A stretch of DNA of 5,229 nt, from the NCBI GenBank assembly GCA_016780605.1, contig JADHLS010000476.1, forward strand, positions 1-5,229, written 5' to 3'. The stretch comes from Reyranella sp. Its GTDB lineage: Bacteria > Pseudomonadota > Alphaproteobacteria > Reyranellales > Reyranellaceae. The first letter of the stretch is position 1; each line of letters begins with the position of its first letter. Below the pieces are notes generated by a model. It was not told where the DNA came from and did no database searches. It was given only the letters and a program-made list of their open reading frames with translations. Position numbers and translations under genes: made by a program. This document shows, piece by piece, positions 4,983-5,229 of this stretch.

Positions 4983-5229
4983 CTAGGTGTTACGGCTCGC
5001 CACGACGTCCGGCCGGCGCCAGCAATAGCCGTGCGCCGCATGGTTCTCGATCTCGACGAACGCCGGATCGAGCGCCAGGAACTTCTTGCGGATGCGCTTG
5101 ATGGCCGACCTGACATTGACCAGATAGCCGTCCGCGCCGTAACCGGCCATGAAGCCCGCATAGTGCATCGTGTCGTAGATCGCCCGATAGGTGTGCGGCG
5201 TGCCCGGCGTGCCGGCCAGCAGGCTCACG
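4983..5229 (-). CDS. OmpR/PhoB-type winged-helix response regulator, C-terminal part
   Basis: This is the DNA-binding end of a transcription factor, probably the output domain of a two-component response regulator. It runs off the right edge; about 81 residues and the TAG (4985-4983) are visible. The GTG at 5228 is probably an internal Val. Visible are the end of the first helix region (SLLAGTPGTPHTYRAIYDTM), a linker (HYAGFMAGYGADGY), the recognition helix (VNVRSAIKRIRKKFLALDP, with the expected basic face) and the C-terminal wing hairpin (FVEIENHAAHGYCW). The order helix, long loop, NVRSxIKRIRKKF and GYxW is characteristic of Trans_reg_C domains in alphaproteobacteria. The receiver domain, partner kinase and targets are outside the window. 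The gene is convergent with the lipoprotein gene, separated from it by the 207-bp palindromic element. Confidence 0.85.
   Translation of the reverse strand, partial: VSLLAGTPGTPHTYRAIYDTMHYAGFMAGYGADGYLVNVRSAIKRIRKKFLALDPAFVEIENHAAHGYCWRRPDVVASRNT

Overview
This window looks like a piece of a high-GC alphaproteobacterial chromosome. The evidence is strong third-position G/C bias, a Tat-type export signal, RES/Xre toxin-antitoxin genes, a Rhizobiales/Rhodospirillales-style response-regulator tail, and intergenic palindromes of the CGTCATCCCG kind. A perfect 15-nt match to the alphaproteobacterial 16S 3' end also occurs, acting as a Shine-Dalgarno (SD). The genus cannot be fixed from sequence alone; a Reyranella/Bradyrhizobium-like lineage is a guess.

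Layout, left to right. (1) 1-491, minus: the 5' part of an ABC-transporter solute-binding protein, with an apparent one-base frameshift inside its Tat signal peptide. (2) 492-626: divergent intergenic region with two perfect 10-bp palindromes, probable operators for the next operon. (3) 627-1561, plus: a two-gene type II toxin-antitoxin module, Xre/MbcA/ParS antitoxin then RES-domain toxin. (4) 1562-1707: intergenic region with a PurR/LacI-like palindrome and a plausible sigma70 promoter. (5) 1708-3820, plus: an M20 amidohydrolase followed by a DUF6671-type protein with four CxxC pairs, probably one transcript. (6) 3829-3963: an intrinsic terminator that works on both strands but is better built for the minus strand, where it follows a tiny 27-codon ORF with an exceptionally long SD. 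(7) 4047-4139: a paired, REP-like inverted repeat. (8) 4212-4727, plus: a small predicted lipoprotein. (9) 4755-4961: a 207-bp nested palindromic element between convergent genes. (10) 4983-5229, minus: the C-terminal winged-helix end of an OmpR/PhoB-like regulator.

The genes form independent units rather than one pathway: solute uptake, a stress-type toxin-antitoxin pair, amide hydrolysis of N-acyl amino acids or similar compounds with an uncharacterised partner, an envelope lipoprotein and a regulator. The observation most worth following up is the tiny minus-strand gene at 3880-3963. The M20-DUF6671 pairing and the two palindromic elements, one with compensatory base changes, come next. 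I saw no tRNA, rRNA gene, transposase, CRISPR array or phage gene.
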